Shown here one piece after another: positions 6,270 to 8,914 of a stretch of 8,914 bases of DNA. The translations under genes and the position numbers were made by a program. Position 1 is the first letter of the stretch. Every line of letters begins with the position of its first letter. The stretch comes from Alloprevotella sp. Lineage in GTDB: Bacteria; Bacteroidota; Bacteroidia; Bacteroidales; Bacteroidaceae. Under the pieces are notes generated by a model. That model was not told where the DNA came from and did no database searches. It saw only the letters and a program-made list of their open reading frames with translations. The stretch spans positions 1 through 8,914 of the forward strand of contig JABZGM010000078.1 of the NCBI GenBank assembly GCA_015259235.1, given 5' to 3'.

Positions 6270-8846
6270 TTATTCAAATCCTAGATGCTTCCACCAAGCA
6301 TCGTTGCCTTGGAGATATTTTTCAAACCAAGCCATAATTGCATCTTGCCATTCATTACGTGTCTTGTAATCTGTGACAAAGTGGTTGGCATCTTTGATTT
6401 GGATGTAGCTCACAGGGCGCCCCAAGATGCGAAGTGCCGTGAAAAGTTGCTGACTTTCATTAGTCGGCACATTGGTATCGGCTGTTCCGTGGAGCAGCAA
6501 TAGGGGAGTGTGGATTTTGTCTGCATTAAACAAAGCCGACTGTTTGGTGTAAAGATCAGGATTGTTCCAAGGATAAGAACCATACTGCGCTGTTTCACCA
6601 TAGGTGTGTCCCCAGTATCCACCGCCCCAATAAGACGCGATGTTGGAGATACCTGCGTGACTGATGGCTGCTGCAAAGATGTTGGTGCGGGTTTGCAGAT
6701 GTTCTGTCATAAAACCACCATAACTTGCTCCCATACAACCCACTTTTGTGGTATCAACATAGGGATGTTCTTTCAGAAACGCCTTGGTTCCCTCTATAAT
6801 ATCATCTGCCGACATTTTTCCCCACGTGTTAATATGGCGAGCTGCGAACTCTTCTCCATAGCCCGTGCAACCAGAAGGTTCGACCACAAGGACAACGTAG
6901 CCCATATTAGCGAATACTGAAAGTGGATAGTGCGATTCTAAAGCGCGAGTGACGGGCATGCAACCACCATAATAGTAAACAATCATAGGATACTTGCGTG
7001 TGGCATCAAAGTTATTGGGAAGGTGATAGAATCCTTCTACAATATCTCCGCGAGAAGTTGTGAATTTCCAAGGAGTGCAACTTGCAACAGCTCGTTTGCC
7101 AAAGGCTTTTTGGAAAGATACTTCGCCAAAAGGTTTACAGTTAGGGGCTGTATTTGTGAGATCTGCCAAATAACCATTTCGCGAGGTTGTTCCTGTTTGT
7201 CCGAAAAACGCAATGCGTGGTTTGCGCGTTTGCGACATTGTAAAACCTTCTACAATGGTAACAGGCAACTTCAAGCGTGTGCGTTGTCCATTCTTGGGAT
7301 TGATGCGCCAAACTGTTTCGTCATATCCGTCGGCACATTCTGCATAAATGAAGCCATCTCCTGGATTCCAATCAGCTCGGCTCACAGAAGGTTTGAAGTC
7401 TTTGAGCAAAGCTGTAGCTTTGCGCGTGACGCGATCAAATAAAAACAAGCGTTGGTCGAACGATTGCGCCACTTGTCCTTTGGGAAGGCTACTGCCAATG
7501 CCATCAAAGGCGGAAGGAGAGCCTTCAAACAGAATTTGTTTGTCATCGGGGCTGTATTGTCCGTTACCCAACCAAGGTTGATCTACAAGCAAGGTATCGA
7601 TTGTTCCTTTTTCGAGCCAAATCTCATAAACATTCTTGTGGTTGAAAGGCTTTCGAGTCAAATCGTGGATATTTTGACTCACGAGAATGCGTTGTCCATC
7701 GTGAGAAATGTCGTTGAGGTGTACATCTTCTTTGGTAAAGGTCAAACGTCGTGTCGCGCCTGTACTCAAGTCCACATAGTAGAGTGCGCTTCGACTGCGC
7801 CAACCTGCCTGACGGTCATCGGGGGCTTTGAGTTGTTTGAGCACCCCTCGAGACTCTTGAACATCTTCGTCGATAAGATAAATAGCAAATTTACCAGTGG
7901 GAGACAATGCCATCGTTCCTTCTGGTAGATTTGTCGCTAAAACTTTTGTTTCCAGGGTGGCTGGGTCAAGCGACATCAGTTGATTGTCCCCGTCCTGCTG
8001 TGTTTCGTAATAGAGTTTGTCTTGTCCGTCAATCCATGTCCAACTTTCATACTTATCGCTGCGATAGATGGTGCGTTGGGTGTGGAGATCGGTAAGGACT
8101 GTACGATAATCGTTCTTTCCTTCGTGATTGGTCGTATAGTAATAAGTGAGAAGATATCGACCCGAAGGCGACATTTTCATCGTGTAAAACTTTTCACCGT
8201 GTATCATATCCTCATAGGAGAAAGTGCTTGGCTGGGGATTGTTGAGCAAAGCCTTAGCCATGTCCTTTCCTACAAGTTTTATGTCAAAGGTGTCGCGTGC
8301 ACTAGCTGGAGAATAGGTGAGTAAAGCGATCTCTGTTCGTCCTGGACGTAAATATATCGTCTTGCCTTGAGAAACTCCATTAACGTAAGTGTCGAAATCT
8401 TGCAATTTGCGCGAAACCATTTGGGCTTGCGTCCAACGAGCTACGTCAACCGTAAAGCGAATTCCATTGACACTATTTGAATCAAGGGCTTCTCCTTGTT
8501 GCACAGTGCGCGTGGGACGAAGATTCTTGTTTTCTACGAGATGAGTGTTCAACTCCTTTACCTCATCTTCTTCATAGCTTTTACCGTCAGAGTTCACAGA
8601 ATCTTCCCACACTGGACTTTGAAGGTGAACAGGCCCATAAAGTTGGGCAGAAGTCACGTGTAAAGTGTCGTTGATAGCCGTAGAATCTATTGATTTCTTC
8701 GCCTTCTTTTGGGTAGAGTCTGAAGTGCTCGTCACGGTGTGAGCAGCTGTAGAAGGGGCATCAGATGAAGATGCCGATTTTGTGCCGACTGCGCAGAGAG
8801 GGACTGTGCAGAGAGCCATGAGGAAAAGAGGTAAGGTTGGTTTCAT
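6270..8846 (-). CDS. exported S9 family prolyl oligopeptidase-type serine peptidase
   Basis: Probable periplasmic or envelope peptidase of the prolyl-oligopeptidase/dipeptidyl-peptidase clan, cleaving short peptides; exact specificity cannot be read from sequence. Its 858 residues begin with a signal peptide (about 1-21, hydrophobic FLMALCTVPLCAV). A Ser/Thr-rich low-complexity linker (about 22-60) and an unassigned segment (about 60-205) follow. A beta-propeller region spans about 205-560, with TolB/WD-like blade motifs such as MSPSGRYLL, LSPTGKFAIY, DISHDGQRI and YSPDDKQILF. The C-terminal alpha/beta hydrolase (about 590-850) carries the complete triad: Ser708 in GASYGG, Asp790 in HGTADTNVP and His822 in DANHF, plus the YYYGG oxyanion-side motif at 624-628. 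The ATG at 8844-8846 is chosen because it starts the signal peptide. The upstream gene stops 15 bases earlier, so the two are probably co-transcribed. The strong terminator downstream ends the unit. No frameshift or missing residue. Confidence 0.93.
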   Translation of the reverse strand: MKPTLPLFLMALCTVPLCAVGTKSASSSDAPSTAAHTVTSTSDSTQKKAKKSIDSTAINDTLHVTSAQLYGPVHLQSPVWEDSVNSDGKSYEEDEVKELNTHLVENKNLRPTRTVQQGEALDSNSVNGIRFTVDVARWTQAQMVSRKLQDFDTYVNGVSQGKTIYLRPGRTEIALLTYSPASARDTFDIKLVGKDMAKALLNNPQPSTFSYEDMIHGEKFYTMKMSPSGRYLLTYYYTTNHEGKNDYRTVLTDLHTQRTIYRSDKYESWTWIDGQDKLYYETQQDGDNQLMSLDPATLETKVLATNLPEGTMALSPTGKFAIYLIDEDVQESRGVLKQLKAPDDRQAGWRSRSALYYVDLSTGATRRLTFTKEDVHLNDISHDGQRILVSQNIHDLTRKPFNHKNVYEIWLEKGTIDTLLVDQPWLGNGQYSPDDKQILFEGSPSAFDGIGSSLPKGQVAQSFDQRLFLFDRVTRKATALLKDFKPSVSRADWNPGDGFIYAECADGYDETVWRINPKNGQRTRLKLPVTIVEGFTMSQTRKPRIAFFGQTGTTSRNGYLADLTNTAPNCKPFGEVSFQKAFGKRAVASCTPWKFTTSRGDIVEGFYHLPNNFDATRKYPMIVYYYGGCMPVTRALESHYPLSVFANMGYVVLVVEPSGCTGYGEEFAARHINTWGKMSADDIIEGTKAFLKEHPYVDTTKVGCMGASYGGFMTEHLQTRTNIFAAAISHAGISNIASYWGGGYWGHTYGETAQYGSYPWNNPDLYTKQSALFNADKIHTPLLLLHGTADTNVPTNESQQLFTALRILGRPVSYIQIKDANHFVTDYKTRNEWQDAIMAWFEKYLQGNDAWWKHLGFE

Positions 8847-8861
8847 ATCGTATGATTTGCT

Positions 8862-8914
8862 TTATTTCGCTTCACGTTGTTCTGCGATAAGTTGGAAATC
8901 TTTTTTGCGCAGTT
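8862..8914 (-). CDS. C-terminal end of an unidentified gene (cut by window edge)
   Basis: Reading in from the right edge on the minus strand, one frame gives LRKKDFQLIAEQREAK followed by TAA at 8862-8864. Its charged, helix-like composition and the 15-base gap to the S9 peptidase start are what one expects of the end of a real upstream gene in the same transcription unit. Sixteen residues are too few to name a family. No promoter match is seen between this stop and the peptidase ATG, which fits co-transcription. Confidence 0.55.
   Translation of the reverse strand, partial: LRKKDFQLIAEQREAK

Noticed and set aside
7452..7928. Plus-strand open frames of 130-165 codons inside the S9 peptidase and sppA genes (also 7023-7442, 6510-6920, 2092-2586)
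   Set aside because: They lie antisense to well-supported genes, have no recognisable domains, and are expected by chance opposite long coding frames.
8784..8846. S9 peptidase as a lipoprotein, with Cys13 or Cys18 lipidated
   Set aside because: The residues before Cys18 are VPL, with Leu at -1, and those before Cys13 are MAL; neither is a proper lipobox, so an ordinary cleaved signal peptide is more likely.

Overview
This window looks like ordinary chromosome from a member of the Bacteroidota, most likely the order Bacteroidales and perhaps near Prevotellaceae. The signs are a textbook Bacteroidota promoter (TTTG, 19 bases, then TATCTTTG), no Shine-Dalgarno sequence before any gene, a DUF4348-like lipoprotein of a Bacteroidales type, and the neighbour order sppA-lpxK-punA, which I recall as common in this group. 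Genus and species cannot be settled from the sequence alone. All genes run on the minus strand, so transcription reads from high to low coordinates. I see no insertion sequence, prophage, CRISPR array, tRNA or rRNA.

Right part (about 6150-8914). The last codons of an unidentified gene enter from the right edge. Fifteen bases after its stop begins a long exported S9-family serine peptidase of 858 residues. It ends at a perfect 10-bp stem terminator whose T-tract runs into the promoter of the next unit.

Left part (1 to about 6150). A second transcription unit starts at that promoter and reads: lipoprotein with an internal duplication, murB (peptidoglycan precursor synthesis), xth (exonuclease III, DNA repair), sppA (membrane signal-peptide peptidase), lpxK (lipid A 4'-kinase) and punA (purine nucleoside phosphorylase, cut by the left edge). 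Gaps are 66-74 bases, except that lpxK and punA overlap by 38 bases. Only one convincing promoter and no internal terminator are visible, so the six genes may form one operon; internal promoters without a clear consensus are possible.

Theme. Four of the six genes serve the envelope: lipoprotein, cell-wall precursor, signal-peptide turnover and lipid A. xth and punA are housekeeping genes of nucleic-acid and nucleotide metabolism. No dramatic new system is visible. The points most worth a second look are the duplicated lipoprotein before murB, the unassigned N-terminal domain of the S9 peptidase, the fused terminator-promoter boundary, a three-copy ATTATC repeat between xth and sppA, and long G-free stretches in the transcript of every gap from the lipoprotein down to lpxK.
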